This document shows, piece after piece, positions 20,101 through 29,205 of a stretch of DNA of 64,000 nt; the stretch's first letter is position 1, and each line of letters starts with the position of its first letter. Both the position numbers and the translations under genes were made by a program. Where the stretch lies: NCBI GenBank assembly GCA_910579865.1, contig CAJTXA010000016.1, positions 8,608-72,607 on the forward strand. Direction: 5' to 3'. The notes under the pieces are model-generated. The model did no database searches and had not been told where the DNA came from. It worked only from the letters and a program-made list of their open reading frames with translations. The DNA is from an uncultured Lachnospiraceae bacterium (GTDB lineage: Bacteria; Bacillota; Clostridia; Lachnospirales; Lachnospiraceae).

Positions 20101-23100
20101 AACGAACATGCAACTTCAGGAATCAATGGAAATGCAGGTTATTTAACTTTAGCAGCACCAGATAAAAGTGATTTCTCTGTTATTTTTGTCAATAATACAA
20201 AAAATCAGAAAACTTTCCGAATTAAAACAGAAGATATGAAGGTACAAGCAAATACAGCCTTACATATTTGGACAACAGTATCTTCAACAGATTATCTAAA
20301 GAATACATCTAATATAACACCTGTAAATGGTAGCTGGATTATAACGCTTCCAGCATATAGTATAGTGACTGCTACAACATTAGATGTAACAGTAAAAGAT
20401 GCACCAGCAGAAGGAATTCATAATGAAGATCGAACTGTATTAGATACCGATGCAACAGGACGTAATTTAGATACTACAGATGAATTTTTATATGCAGATA
20501 ATTTTGATTATAAAGAAGAAAGTCCAATGGAACAATATCATGTCAATACAGGAACAACAAGCGTGCCATATCTAAAGGCAAGAGGAAATGAACCTCGTTA
20601 TCTGCTAGATACGCATGGAGCATGGATTGTAGAAGATGGACGCTTAAAACAGGAATTAGGAAGTAGCATTGCACAATGGAATGGTGGAGAACCTGCTACA
20701 ATTGTAGGAGATTTCCGATGGATGGATTATACAGCAGAAGTGAACGTGCAAATACCAAATGCAGAAAGTGGTGTTTGGGCAGGACTGGGAATTCGTACAC
20801 AGACTGGAATGAATTGGAACCAGAGTGGTTACACATTACGAATAGATGGTGCAGGGAATTGGGAATTGTACCGAGTTGGCAGTAAGATAGAAAGCGGAAG
20901 TGTAACCCCTTCAGAAGATGGAAGTTATCAACTAGCTTTAACTGGGCTTGGCGATATGATTATGGCTGTAATAGATAAAGAAGTAGTGGCAACTTATCAA
21001 GATAGTAGTCCAATGCTTTCAGGTCGAGTAAAGTTTAGTTCTACTTGGAATCAAGTTTATTTTGATGATTTTGTAGTAAAGAAAGTAGCAGGAGGAATCC
21101 CATATGCTTTGTCTATGATAGATGGGCAGGATAAATCCGTTGTTTATACAGGAGATTGGACAATTAATAATCCAGGCGGAGGAAGTGCTGATAATTGGTA
21201 TCGTACAGTTTCAGAAGGACAAGCAGGAACTTCTTTTGAGTTTACAATTGATGGAGATGGATTTGCAGTTATAGGAGAGAATGATGCTTCTGTAAAATTA
21301 ACAATTGAAGTAGATGGAATAGAAAAAGAAACAAATGTAGCTGTTACGGCGACACCAAAACGTTATGAATCTTATTTGATGTCAGGACTTGGAATGGGTA
21401 AACATGATATCAAAATAACAGTTCTATCTGGTACATTAAAAATTGATGCACTTTATGCATTAGCAGAAAGAGAAGCAGCAGATGAAAATGCAATTGTAAA
21501 AGTGTTGACGAAGTTTCCAGAGTTGACAACGATTTTAGCAGAAAAAGGAATGGAGAATCTACCAGAAAGTGTAGAAGTACTGACAGCAGGTGGAGCTACA
21601 AAAACGTTGCCAGTAAACTGGGAGAATGATACAGAGAAACTTTTGGAGCATTTATTTAAAGAAACAGCAATTATAGGAACACTAGAAGGAGGCGTTAATG
21701 CAGCAGGGTATCCAGTAAAAATTTCAGTTCCAGTGGAAGTGATTCCTTCTGGCACAGTCTATTTTATTGATACAGTAACAGGATTTTCCGATCAGAATCG
21801 TCCTTCTACAACAGAACCTTACGATCGAATTTCGGCATTATTGGGAGGTCAGTTATTAAATAAGGTTTATGATCAATTAAAGGAAGAAGGAAATACTTGG
21901 GGACTAGTAGACAAAGATGCTGGAACAAAAGGTTATGATTCTACTACAGATAAGACAGCTACAGGTATCTATGGAGCCAACAATAAGAGTGGAGAGACAT
22001 TGACCTATGCATTTACATTACCTGTTGGAGCATATACATTGTATTCCGAACATCGGGAATGGTGGAGTCAAAATCGTCCAATGTCAGCAAGTGTTACCGT
22101 AGATGGAAAGACATGGAATACAGGTACAATTTCATTAAGCGGCAGCAGTGGAGATCAGCTTCATACTTATGATTTTGTTGTAGAGAAAGAACAAGTTGTG
22201 ACATATACGATAACAGCTACAGGAAGTCAGGCGCCTGTTATTAGCTGGCTTGCAGTTTGCAAGCAAGATCCAAAGGAATTACGTGAGCAGTTAAAAGCAT
22301 TAATAGAAGAAACAAAGAAAAAACTTGCAGATGCACAGGCAGAGGGAATAGAGTATGCAAAAGTACCTCTTGTTTTGGGACAGTATACTGGCGCAGGAGC
22401 AGCTCCAAAAGATAATTTACAGGATTTAGATTTAGCAATGAAAAATGGAGAAGCACTAGTAACTGGAAATAGTATTGATGCAATTGCTTTACAGACAAGT
22501 ATAAAAGAAATAGAAGATATTTTTAAGGCGCTTCGTGTATTGACAGAGTATACCAATATACCTGGAACGGTTGGTTCTGTAATCAATGCAGATACTGGAC
22601 TAGCAATGCAGGCACATGGCGGTTCTGCAACAGTGATGAAAGAAGGAAATGGAGAAGGCTGTGTTGCTTTTGATTTAGATGGTGATGGAGAGATTACCGA
22701 AGGGAAGATCGTTTATCTGTGGTATGGTGAAAATAAAACAAATAATACCAGACCAGTAGATGGTGTACGATGTTATGTTTCAACGGATCTTTATAACTGG
22801 GTCGATCGGGGCAATGTATTATATCTGCAAAATGTAATTTTACCAATTGAAGAATCTCAAGATAAAGCAGTTACTTCTAAAACAGGAGCATCTGGCGTAG
22901 GAACTACAGAGTCATATTATGCAATGCAAGTCTCGAAAACCAATCTAGAGCAGTTAAAACAGTGGGGTAAATTAGAACATGCGCCAGAAGGTATATCCGA
23001 AGAAGATTTTGGAAATGTAAAATTATTCCTTCGTGCATATGTAACAGAATTTGATAAAGCTCCAACTGGTTTGTTTGATACAAGCTGGACTGCAAAAACA

Positions 23101-26100
23101 TATGATGAAACAGTAATTACTGCTTCTAGTTTTCTTTATCCAGATAGTCAGACACAAAGAACCATACAGACAACACCATTACAATTAGCATTTGAAGGAA
23201 TGTATGGAGGATATTGCATTACAGAACGTCCAAAGATGGTTTATAATGAATTAACAAAGAAATTTATTATTGTATTCCATGCAGATGGACCATTATATAA
23301 CTCCAAAGATTTAAACACATGGGTAACAGGAGGATTAAATGGAAACTGTCCAGCAAGCAGATATAGTAGAGCAATGGTTGGTTTTGCAGAAAGTGATACT
23401 CCTTTTGGACCATTTAAAGTAGTCAATATTACTCGAATGAACTATGATCTTTCATTAAACGAAAATCGTTTAGGAGAGGCTAGAGATATGACCATCTTTG
23501 TTGATCAGGGTGTAGACAGCAATCAGGATGGAGCAGATGATGCCTATGTAGTATATTCAAGTGAGATGAATGCGAAACTTTATGTATCTTTATTAAACAA
23601 AGAATATACAGCACCTATTAAAGAAGGAGATCTTGCAGAACAGGGAACCCAAGCAGCTTATCGAATTGTAGCAGATAATAGCCGAGAAGCTCCAGCGATT
23701 ATGAAATATGATGGTTGGTATTATCTTTTAACTAGTGGAACAGATGGCTGGAATAGTACAGAACATGTTTATTATCGTAGTCAAAGTATGTTTTCTGGAT
23801 GGGAAAAAGTAGGAAATCCAGCTTATCAGGATACTGGAAAATGTTTTGATACACAGGTAACTTATATTTTGCCAGTAGACGCAGAAAGTGGAAAATTTAT
23901 CTATATGGGAGATCGTTGGAATGGAAATAATCTTTCGGATAGTCGTACAATATGGCTACCAATCCAAGTAGGAGAAGACCATACCATTCGAGTATTAGGA
24001 GAAAAGAATTGGACAGTTGATCGATTGGATGCATTAACTCCAGTTCAGATTTTAACCGAATTACCAGAGACCATTTATACCGATGGAAGTAATCTTCCAA
24101 AAGTAATAAAAGTTATAAGAAATAAGGAAACAATAGATTCTGCTGTAGTATGGGATTTTGATCATGTGATCTTAGGAGAAGGCGGAATGATAACGGGAAC
24201 ACTGACCGATTGTGATAATGCAATTATTACAGTTCATGCGTTTGTAGCTCCAAAAGGTTTGATTTATTTAGCAAATCCTTCTTCCGATCCAATGAGTGAA
24301 GATTTTACAAAAATAGTAGAGTGGAATAAGGAGACTTTAAAAGGATCTGGGGACGGAGAATACAGTGAAGAAACAGGATTTGGTTATATTAAAACTGCTG
24401 GAAGTGTTCGCAATAATAATACCGACCTCTATCAAAGTATGCGTTATGCAGCAGATGGAAATAGCATTACTTATCAGTTTAAGATGTTAGAAGGAAGTGA
24501 AGCAAAACAAAATAGAAGATACAAAGTATATCTAGGAATGTTTGATCCATCTAGTTGGTATGGGGATCATAAAGGAACCAGATATGCAGATATTCTTATC
24601 AATGAACAGATAATAAAAGAAAAGTATGTTTATCAGAATAATACAAATGACACTTTGTGCTTCCGAGATATAACACCAGATGAAAATGGAATGTTAACCA
24701 TAACAATTGCAAAAAATACACAAAGCACAAAGGATATTCAAGTAAGCTTTCTTATGATAGAATTGCAAAAGACAGATAAAACGGCATTGGAACAGGCGGT
24801 TGCGGATGCAGAGAAGTTAAATGAAAAGAACTATACACAGGCAAGCTATCAAGCAATGAAGAAGGTACTAGAGGCTGCAAAACAAGTGTTAGCAGATGAA
24901 AATGCTTCTCAAGAGGAAGTCGATGCAATAAAACAACAACTAGATAAGGCAGTAGAAGCATTAGAGACTATTACGGAAGAAGTAGATAAGACAGCATTAG
25001 AACAAGTAATTGCCGAAGCAGAAAAGTTAGATAAGGAAATCTATACAGAAGCCAGTTATCAAACATTAGTGAAAGCATTAAATGAAGCAAAAGCTATACT
25101 AACAGATAAAACTGCAACACAAGTAGCAGTAGATAAAGCAATTGAAAATCTAAATAATGCAATAAAGGAGTTGGAGAAAAAACCAAATCAGCCAGAACAG
25201 CCAGATCAAGTAGACAAAATCATGCTTGAACAGATAATTGCAGAAGCAGAAAAATTAGACAAAGAAGTCTATACGGAAGCAAGTTATCAAGCAGTGGCAG
25301 AGGCACTGAATACAGCAAAAACAGTACTAGCAGATCAAACTGCAACACAAGCAGCAGTGGATAAAGCAAAAGAAGATCTAGAAAATGCGATAAAAGCGCT
25401 AAAGAAAAAGCCAAATCAGCCGAATCAACCAGATCAGGTAGATAAAACTGCATTAGAACAAGTAATTGCCAAAGCGGAAAAACTAGACAAAGAAATTTAC
25501 ACAGAAGCAAGTTACCAAACAGTAATAAAAGCATTAAATGCAGCAAAAGCTGTATTGGCAGATGAAACTGCAAAGCAGACAGAAATTGATCAAGTGATCA
25601 AAGATCTAAATGATGCGATAAAGGCTTTAAAAAAGAAACCAGTTTCTCCAGACAGACCAAATCGTCCAGACACAGATGATGACGAGGATGATTCAGATGA
25701 GGATGATTCTTTCAATAATGTAGAAAAACCAACAGAGTCTGTTAGTGGAATCAGCAATGTAGAAGCAGTTGTTACTCCAAATGGAGAGGCAAATGTTACT
25801 ATAAATGCCAATAATTTAAGTCAAGCGATTTTGGCAGCAAAAAACAATGCTTTGCAAAAAGGAGTAAATGTAGGCAATATTTCAATTATAATCAATGTTA
25901 CAACAAAAAATAATGCAAATGTAAATAAGATTAATGTTAATTTACCAAAGATAGTACAAAATCAGGTAGTAGAAAATAAAATTAGTAATCTTACTATTAT
26001 AGTCGATCAGCCAGATATTTCGATTGGATTAAATTTAGAAGCGGTAACAGAGATTAGAAGACAAGCAAATGGAGATGTCAACTTAATAGCAACTCGACTT

Positions 26101-27333
26101 AACACACCAGTTATGACAGAGGAAACCAAAGCTATTATAGGAGAACGTCCAGTCTTTGATATTCAAATAACCTATAACAATCATACAAAAAACATAACTA
26201 GTTTTGCTTCTGGTCATGTAAGCATAGCAATTCCATATACGAGAAAGAAAGAGGAAAAAGCAGGTGGAATCTATGCAATTTATGTAAATGAACAAGGAAA
26301 AGGAAGCTATATTTTAGGTTCTAGCTATGATCCAAATACTAGGATGCTGCGCTTTGCAACGAATCATTTCTCTGTATATGGAATTGGGTATCAAACCCCA
26401 GTAACCTATCAAGATTTAAAGAATCATTGGGCGAAAGATGACTTAGAATTTGCTCTTACAAGAGGATTGCTGTTAGAAACCGAAGAAAATATTGCAAGTC
26501 CAAATGCAGCAATAACAAGAGGAGCACTAGTAACAGCGCTTGGAAATCTTTCTGCTATCAATCCAAAGGATTATACAAAAACACCATTTACGGATGTCAG
26601 TGCAGAAAGTAGTGAAGCTCCATATATAGCATGGGCTTACGAGAAAGGAATTTTAAGTAATATAAATACTATATCTGGTCAAAAATTTGCTCCTGCTCAA
26701 GCAGTCACACGCCAAGAACTGGCTGTTTTACTTGCTAATTATGCAAAAGCGACTGGGTTTACACTTCCAGAAGTTCGTGAAAAAGTGATATTTACAGATA
26801 ATGCTGCAATAAGTAACTGGGCAAAACAAGCAGTAGAAACACTACAGATAGCTGGTGTGCTTAATGGAAAGAGTCAAAATCGTTTTACACCATTAGAAGC
26901 AGCTACTAGAGCAGAATTTGCTTCCACATTACGACGCTATATTGAACTTTCTATAGATACTGCAACTGCTCAAGGCTGGACAAGAAATGCAACCGGACAT
27001 TGGATGTACTATAAGGAAGGGAAAAAGCAGATTGGCTGGCAGATGATCAATGGTACCTATTATTTCTTTAATTCAGATGGAGTGATGCATGAAGGTTGGA
27101 AACAGAATACACAGACACAAAATTGGTATTACTGGACAAACGAAGGAATTGCAAGTGGTTGGAGAAATATAGGAGGAAAATGGTATTATTTTGGAAAAGA
27201 TCATATTATGTATCAAGATGGCTTTAAAGAAATTGAAGGAAAGACCTATTATTTTTATAAAGATGGAGCAATGGCAGCCAATACAAAAATTGATCAAATA
27301 GAAGTAGATGAAAATGGAGTAGTAAAAGAATAG
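17101..27333 (+). CDS. Giant multimodular surface glycosidase: GH59-like plus GH43_24-like, with FIVAR, SLH and glucan-binding-type repeats
   Basis: A 3410-aa exported protein. Approximate map: signal peptide 1-29; carbohydrate-binding-like domain 140-310; LamG-like 340-535; FIVAR-like 547-615; GH59 (galactocerebrosidase-like) barrel and sandwich 615-1100, with MEMGNDGNNSTGAE, candidate acid/base Glu782 (DKNET) and nucleophile Glu876 (VWYSEGC); lectin-like 1125-1345; another binding-like module 1335-1455; Ig-like 1470-1550; a second copy of the first binding-like domain 1551-1720; FIVAR-like 1722-1818; GH43 subfamily-24-like propeller 1822-2316 (ITERPKMVYN, REAPAIMKYDGWYYL, FDTQVTYI); Ig-like and binding-like 2317-2557; four FIVAR-type repeats 2559-2847; acidic linker; unknown domain 2880-3095; three SLH repeats 3100-3285; Trp/Tyr-rich glucan/choline-binding-type repeats 3292-3400. 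GH59 and GH43_24 both act on beta-galactosides, so type II (arabino)galactan is the likely target (inference). Confidence 0.88.
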   Translation: MHRIRKRMFSLITAVSVLLTYPTVPLAAYGGISEQFKVKQGLEELETQKADVEDKESKNGGVLLNEQDLSSAASGSAATINKLPSSVKQATTHIATYVNRIPKVDGVTWNSSVTENMFQTPFETVEAEDINGNSYMVEVVPENLVYFIDSYNFDAGTTSAPYDAVKELVGDTLLNEVYDQKKTDDNTWGFIGEASGKGLSNDTEKANKNISGLYGKTNTSGVEISYAFLLPAGKYTITTAHYEWWGSQNRSMDLSLTTSSGTNKYATLPKQNEKQTQKKSYTFEVMTEQVVTFTATSTGEKAPAISWLAVVQDEDYSNVKAPERPVDQLPSGYDQPLEDHDGLELAEGAVSSLMTGYDTMIDVNIQWNNENKYHATVKDAANLFQKNEFTVLLDIKQNAPSGDTSKMDQRVALTIGNASNSLHLLTWSGKFGYGGHNSGVSSHLVDMAEITKGGWNALAMTYEEKNGGNGSVVIYVNGKKSAEVLDIGFKLSEMNDVSAMIARTFGTNYLQEGRYDNLVVFDRLLDESTLCAETAWRKWDKENPPLVNTALLEDAVKKAEALIAAQITSAGLESALKTAKDLLSRSDLTADNQKEIDAAVEQLNQEYEKLNPTDILIRGASVDAANLKKNGLTYKGFGMLNGNSTSNLLLDYKAEHPTEYWDMMEYLFGGEYPLFTHIKMEMGNDGNNSTGAEACTMRYPDESADASRSPGFVMAADAKKINPNVKISILRWELPKWVADAGFNEKKQTGWDAFYLWYKETIFDAYEKYGYIVDFINPDKNETGNPDKDFIKWFAKQIEQEKNFPSYMNKEAQDAYHNIRIIASDENKGLKIVPYMREDAELYDAVDIIGFHYRTSATDDYVRMADVDNKEVWYSEGCATFGYSELQETKRTEYGYENIGGYQSPLALMDSFITAFCSSRRTHYIFQPAIGSFYEGIQYGHKELLSARDPWSGYIHYDPALHMLEHFAKFAKLGWENEDNTDGIWMAVSQASKESFAGSENEHATSGINGNAGYLTLAAPDKSDFSVIFVNNTKNQKTFRIKTEDMKVQANTALHIWTTVSSTDYLKNTSNITPVNGSWIITLPAYSIVTATTLDVTVKDAPAEGIHNEDRTVLDTDATGRNLDTTDEFLYADNFDYKEESPMEQYHVNTGTTSVPYLKARGNEPRYLLDTHGAWIVEDGRLKQELGSSIAQWNGGEPATIVGDFRWMDYTAEVNVQIPNAESGVWAGLGIRTQTGMNWNQSGYTLRIDGAGNWELYRVGSKIESGSVTPSEDGSYQLALTGLGDMIMAVIDKEVVATYQDSSPMLSGRVKFSSTWNQVYFDDFVVKKVAGGIPYALSMIDGQDKSVVYTGDWTINNPGGGSADNWYRTVSEGQAGTSFEFTIDGDGFAVIGENDASVKLTIEVDGIEKETNVAVTATPKRYESYLMSGLGMGKHDIKITVLSGTLKIDALYALAEREAADENAIVKVLTKFPELTTILAEKGMENLPESVEVLTAGGATKTLPVNWENDTEKLLEHLFKETAIIGTLEGGVNAAGYPVKISVPVEVIPSGTVYFIDTVTGFSDQNRPSTTEPYDRISALLGGQLLNKVYDQLKEEGNTWGLVDKDAGTKGYDSTTDKTATGIYGANNKSGETLTYAFTLPVGAYTLYSEHREWWSQNRPMSASVTVDGKTWNTGTISLSGSSGDQLHTYDFVVEKEQVVTYTITATGSQAPVISWLAVCKQDPKELREQLKALIEETKKKLADAQAEGIEYAKVPLVLGQYTGAGAAPKDNLQDLDLAMKNGEALVTGNSIDAIALQTSIKEIEDIFKALRVLTEYTNIPGTVGSVINADTGLAMQAHGGSATVMKEGNGEGCVAFDLDGDGEITEGKIVYLWYGENKTNNTRPVDGVRCYVSTDLYNWVDRGNVLYLQNVILPIEESQDKAVTSKTGASGVGTTESYYAMQVSKTNLEQLKQWGKLEHAPEGISEEDFGNVKLFLRAYVTEFDKAPTGLFDTSWTAKTYDETVITASSFLYPDSQTQRTIQTTPLQLAFEGMYGGYCITERPKMVYNELTKKFIIVFHADGPLYNSKDLNTWVTGGLNGNCPASRYSRAMVGFAESDTPFGPFKVVNITRMNYDLSLNENRLGEARDMTIFVDQGVDSNQDGADDAYVVYSSEMNAKLYVSLLNKEYTAPIKEGDLAEQGTQAAYRIVADNSREAPAIMKYDGWYYLLTSGTDGWNSTEHVYYRSQSMFSGWEKVGNPAYQDTGKCFDTQVTYILPVDAESGKFIYMGDRWNGNNLSDSRTIWLPIQVGEDHTIRVLGEKNWTVDRLDALTPVQILTELPETIYTDGSNLPKVIKVIRNKETIDSAVVWDFDHVILGEGGMITGTLTDCDNAIITVHAFVAPKGLIYLANPSSDPMSEDFTKIVEWNKETLKGSGDGEYSEETGFGYIKTAGSVRNNNTDLYQSMRYAADGNSITYQFKMLEGSEAKQNRRYKVYLGMFDPSSWYGDHKGTRYADILINEQIIKEKYVYQNNTNDTLCFRDITPDENGMLTITIAKNTQSTKDIQVSFLMIELQKTDKTALEQAVADAEKLNEKNYTQASYQAMKKVLEAAKQVLADENASQEEVDAIKQQLDKAVEALETITEEVDKTALEQVIAEAEKLDKEIYTEASYQTLVKALNEAKAILTDKTATQVAVDKAIENLNNAIKELEKKPNQPEQPDQVDKIMLEQIIAEAEKLDKEVYTEASYQAVAEALNTAKTVLADQTATQAAVDKAKEDLENAIKALKKKPNQPNQPDQVDKTALEQVIAKAEKLDKEIYTEASYQTVIKALNAAKAVLADETAKQTEIDQVIKDLNDAIKALKKKPVSPDRPNRPDTDDDEDDSDEDDSFNNVEKPTESVSGISNVEAVVTPNGEANVTINANNLSQAILAAKNNALQKGVNVGNISIIINVTTKNNANVNKINVNLPKIVQNQVVENKISNLTIIVDQPDISIGLNLEAVTEIRRQANGDVNLIATRLNTPVMTEETKAIIGERPVFDIQITYNNHTKNITSFASGHVSIAIPYTRKKEEKAGGIYAIYVNEQGKGSYILGSSYDPNTRMLRFATNHFSVYGIGYQTPVTYQDLKNHWAKDDLEFALTRGLLLETEENIASPNAAITRGALVTALGNLSAINPKDYTKTPFTDVSAESSEAPYIAWAYEKGILSNINTISGQKFAPAQAVTRQELAVLLANYAKATGFTLPEVREKVIFTDNAAISNWAKQAVETLQIAGVLNGKSQNRFTPLEAATRAEFASTLRRYIELSIDTATAQGWTRNATGHWMYYKEGKKQIGWQMINGTYYFFNSDGVMHEGWKQNTQTQNWYYWTNEGIASGWRNIGGKWYYFGKDHIMYQDGFKEIEGKTYYFYKDGAMAANTKIDQIEVDENGVVKE
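24775..25640 (+). repeat. Four FIVAR-type repeats inside the giant enzyme
   Basis: Four ~70-residue repeats share the pattern DKTALEQVIAEAEKLDKEIY, TEASYQ and DLNDAIKALKKKP. The last three are nearly identical in protein and closely similar in DNA and are separated by short PNQP-type linkers. Such helical repeats act as stalks or attachment modules. The DNA similarity makes unequal crossing-over and length variation likely. Confidence 0.85.
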
Positions 27334-27352
27334 TTTTAATAAATTCTAAAAA

Positions 27353-27391
27353 ATCGGCAGATAAAAAGAAATTTTATCTGTCGGTTTTTTT
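27353..27391 (+). terminator. Rho-independent terminator after giant enzyme
   Basis: TCGGCAGATAAAA pairs with TTTTATCTGTCGG (27372-27384, with a wobble pair) and is followed by TTTTTTT. Confidence 0.85.
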
Positions 27392-27538
27392 ATTTAAAAT
27401 AGAATTTTAAATTAAAAAATTAATTAATTTATAAAATAAATTAAGTCCAAATATTCCAATAATCTTATACATAATTCATAAAAATAATAATAAAATTAAA
27501 TAAAAAATAGAGAAAATATTGTTTATATTAAATTTTTC

Positions 27539-27577
27539 TTGCATTTCTCTAAAAAAGTGGTAAACTTAATTTAAGTT
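27539..27577 (+). promoter_or_regulatory. Promoter of the ABC importer operon with overlapping palindrome
   Basis: TTGCAT (27539-27544) and TAAACT (27561-27566) are 16 bases apart. AACTTAA-T-TTAAGTT (27563-27577), a perfect inverted repeat, overlaps the -10 box, as a repressor operator would. It shares TTAAGTTAAA with the site before GH36. Confidence 0.4.
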
Positions 27578-27612
27578 AAAAATAAATAAAATTATTAAAT
27601 GGAGGTAAAATT

Positions 27613-29031
27613 ATGAAACTTAAGAAAATGGTAAGTGTTGGGTTAGTAGCAGTTATGGCATTGCAATTAGCTGGATGTGGGAAAGAAGGAAATACAAATC
27701 CAACTCCAAGTAATTCTAGTAATACCAATAATACACAAGGCACTTCTTTAACTATTCCAACAATTGATGCAATTAAACTTAGAACAGAGCCAAATGGGGA
27801 AGGAGATTATACAGACTTAACAGCAAGTATTAAAGTTTTAACGAACCGTACAGATATTGTAGATACAAAATGTAAAGAGTATGCAGATGCATTTATGAGC
27901 TTATATCCAAATATTAAGGTAGAGTATGAAGGAATTACCGATTATGAACAATCGTTACAACTTCGTCTTACAACTGGAGACTGGGGAGATGTTTGCTTTA
28001 TTCCTACTTCAGTAAGTAAGATGGATTTATCAAAGTATTTTACTTGTTTTGGAGATTTTAGTACATTAGATCCAATCTATAATTTCTGTACAGAGAAAAG
28101 CTTTGAAGGAAAAGTATATGGAATTGCAAACGGTGGTACTGCTGGGGGGGTATTATACAATTCAAAAGTCTGGGAAGCAGCAGGAATTACAGAACTTCCA
28201 AAGACACCAGATGAATTTTTAGAGGATCTTCAACTAATTAAAGACAATACAGACGCTATTCCACTTTATACCAACTTTGCAGCAGGTTGGCCAATGGGAG
28301 CTTGGGATGCTTATACTGACATAGTATGTACCGGAGATCCAGATTTTAAAAATAAGATGCCTCATATGCAAGATCCATTTGCAAAAAGAGAGGATATGAC
28401 AGGACCATATGCAGTTTATTATACCATGTATGAATCCGTTGCCCGTAAATTAGTAGAAGAAGATCCAGCAAGTACTGATTGGGAGTCTTCAAAAGGTATG
28501 ATTAATAAAGGAGAAATTGCTACTATGGTATTAGGTTCTTGGGCGGTTCAGCAGTGCAAAGACGCAGGAGATACCCCAGATGATGTAAAGTATATGCCAT
28601 TCCCAATTTCAGTTGATGGAAAACAGTATGCAAGTGCAGGGGGAAATTATGGTTTTGGAATTAACTGCAAAGCAACAACAGAAAATCAAATTGCAGCAAT
28701 GGTATATGTAAAATGGCTTATTGAAGAATCAACCATTTATGAAGATGAAGGAAGTATTCCTGCAAGAAAAGATAGAGAACTACCAGATGTATTAGCTGGT
28801 TTTGCAGGTGTAGAACTTTTATCTAATAATCCAGCAAAAGAAGGAGAAGAGGATTTATTTGATAATGTAAATATAGAAAGCGAAGTTGGAATTAATAATG
28901 ATGACTATCCAGACTGTGAGATTTTGGAGGCAGCTCTTTTTGGAAGCCGAACATTAGAGGATATTATGGCTGAGTGGAATCAAAAGTGGTCTTCTGCACA
29001 GCAATCACTTGGAGTAGAAATAACACAATAA
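27613..29031 (+). CDS. Sugar ABC transporter substrate-binding lipoprotein
   Basis: A 472-aa lipoprotein. The signal MKLKKMVSVGLVAVMALQLAG ends at the lipobox LAGC (Cys22), followed by a Ser/Asn/Thr-rich tether. The body is a cluster-B carbohydrate-binding fold (family 1 extracellular solute-binding protein): YADAFMSLYPNIKVEYEG, GKVYGIANGG, GEIATMVLGSWAVQQ, YGFGINCKA. It captures oligosaccharides outside the cell for the permeases at 29206 and 30211. The downstream mannan enzymes suggest beta-mannooligosaccharides as ligand (inference from context). Its own promoter lies at 27539, and a hairpin separates it from the permeases. Confidence 0.9.
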   Translation: MKLKKMVSVGLVAVMALQLAGCGKEGNTNPTPSNSSNTNNTQGTSLTIPTIDAIKLRTEPNGEGDYTDLTASIKVLTNRTDIVDTKCKEYADAFMSLYPNIKVEYEGITDYEQSLQLRLTTGDWGDVCFIPTSVSKMDLSKYFTCFGDFSTLDPIYNFCTEKSFEGKVYGIANGGTAGGVLYNSKVWEAAGITELPKTPDEFLEDLQLIKDNTDAIPLYTNFAAGWPMGAWDAYTDIVCTGDPDFKNKMPHMQDPFAKREDMTGPYAVYYTMYESVARKLVEEDPASTDWESSKGMINKGEIATMVLGSWAVQQCKDAGDTPDDVKYMPFPISVDGKQYASAGGNYGFGINCKATTENQIAAMVYVKWLIEESTIYEDEGSIPARKDRELPDVLAGFAGVELLSNNPAKEGEEDLFDNVNIESEVGINNDDYPDCEILEAALFGSRTLEDIMAEWNQKWSSAQQSLGVEITQ

Positions 29032-29050
29032 GCAAAAGTACCAATAGAAA

Positions 29051-29098
29051 AAACACCATAAAAAAAAGAAAAAAAAATAAAACACATTTTTTATGGCG
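29051..29098 (+). promoter_or_regulatory. Intercistronic hairpin between binding-protein and permease genes
   Basis: CACCATAAAAAA pairs with TTTTTTATGGCG around an A-rich loop, without a following U tract. A stem here may protect the binding-protein mRNA or attenuate transcription so that the lipoprotein is made in excess over the permeases, as in other binding-protein-dependent systems. Confidence 0.5.
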
Positions 29099-29205
29099 TA
29101 AGGCAGAGATTGTGTCTGTATGTTGTTTGACGCAACTCTCAGATTTTATCTAACATATTGATTTCATATGTTGATACAAAGGCAGCGTAGAAATGGAGGT
29201 TATTT

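Noticed and set aside
19225..20113. Several minus-strand frames inside the giant enzyme gene
   Set aside because: The plus-strand frame is continuous for 3410 codons with clear domains; the minus frames are shadows.
24775..25640. CRISPR-like repetition
   Set aside because: The repeats are ~210-base coding units without unique spacers and encode FIVAR-type protein repeats.
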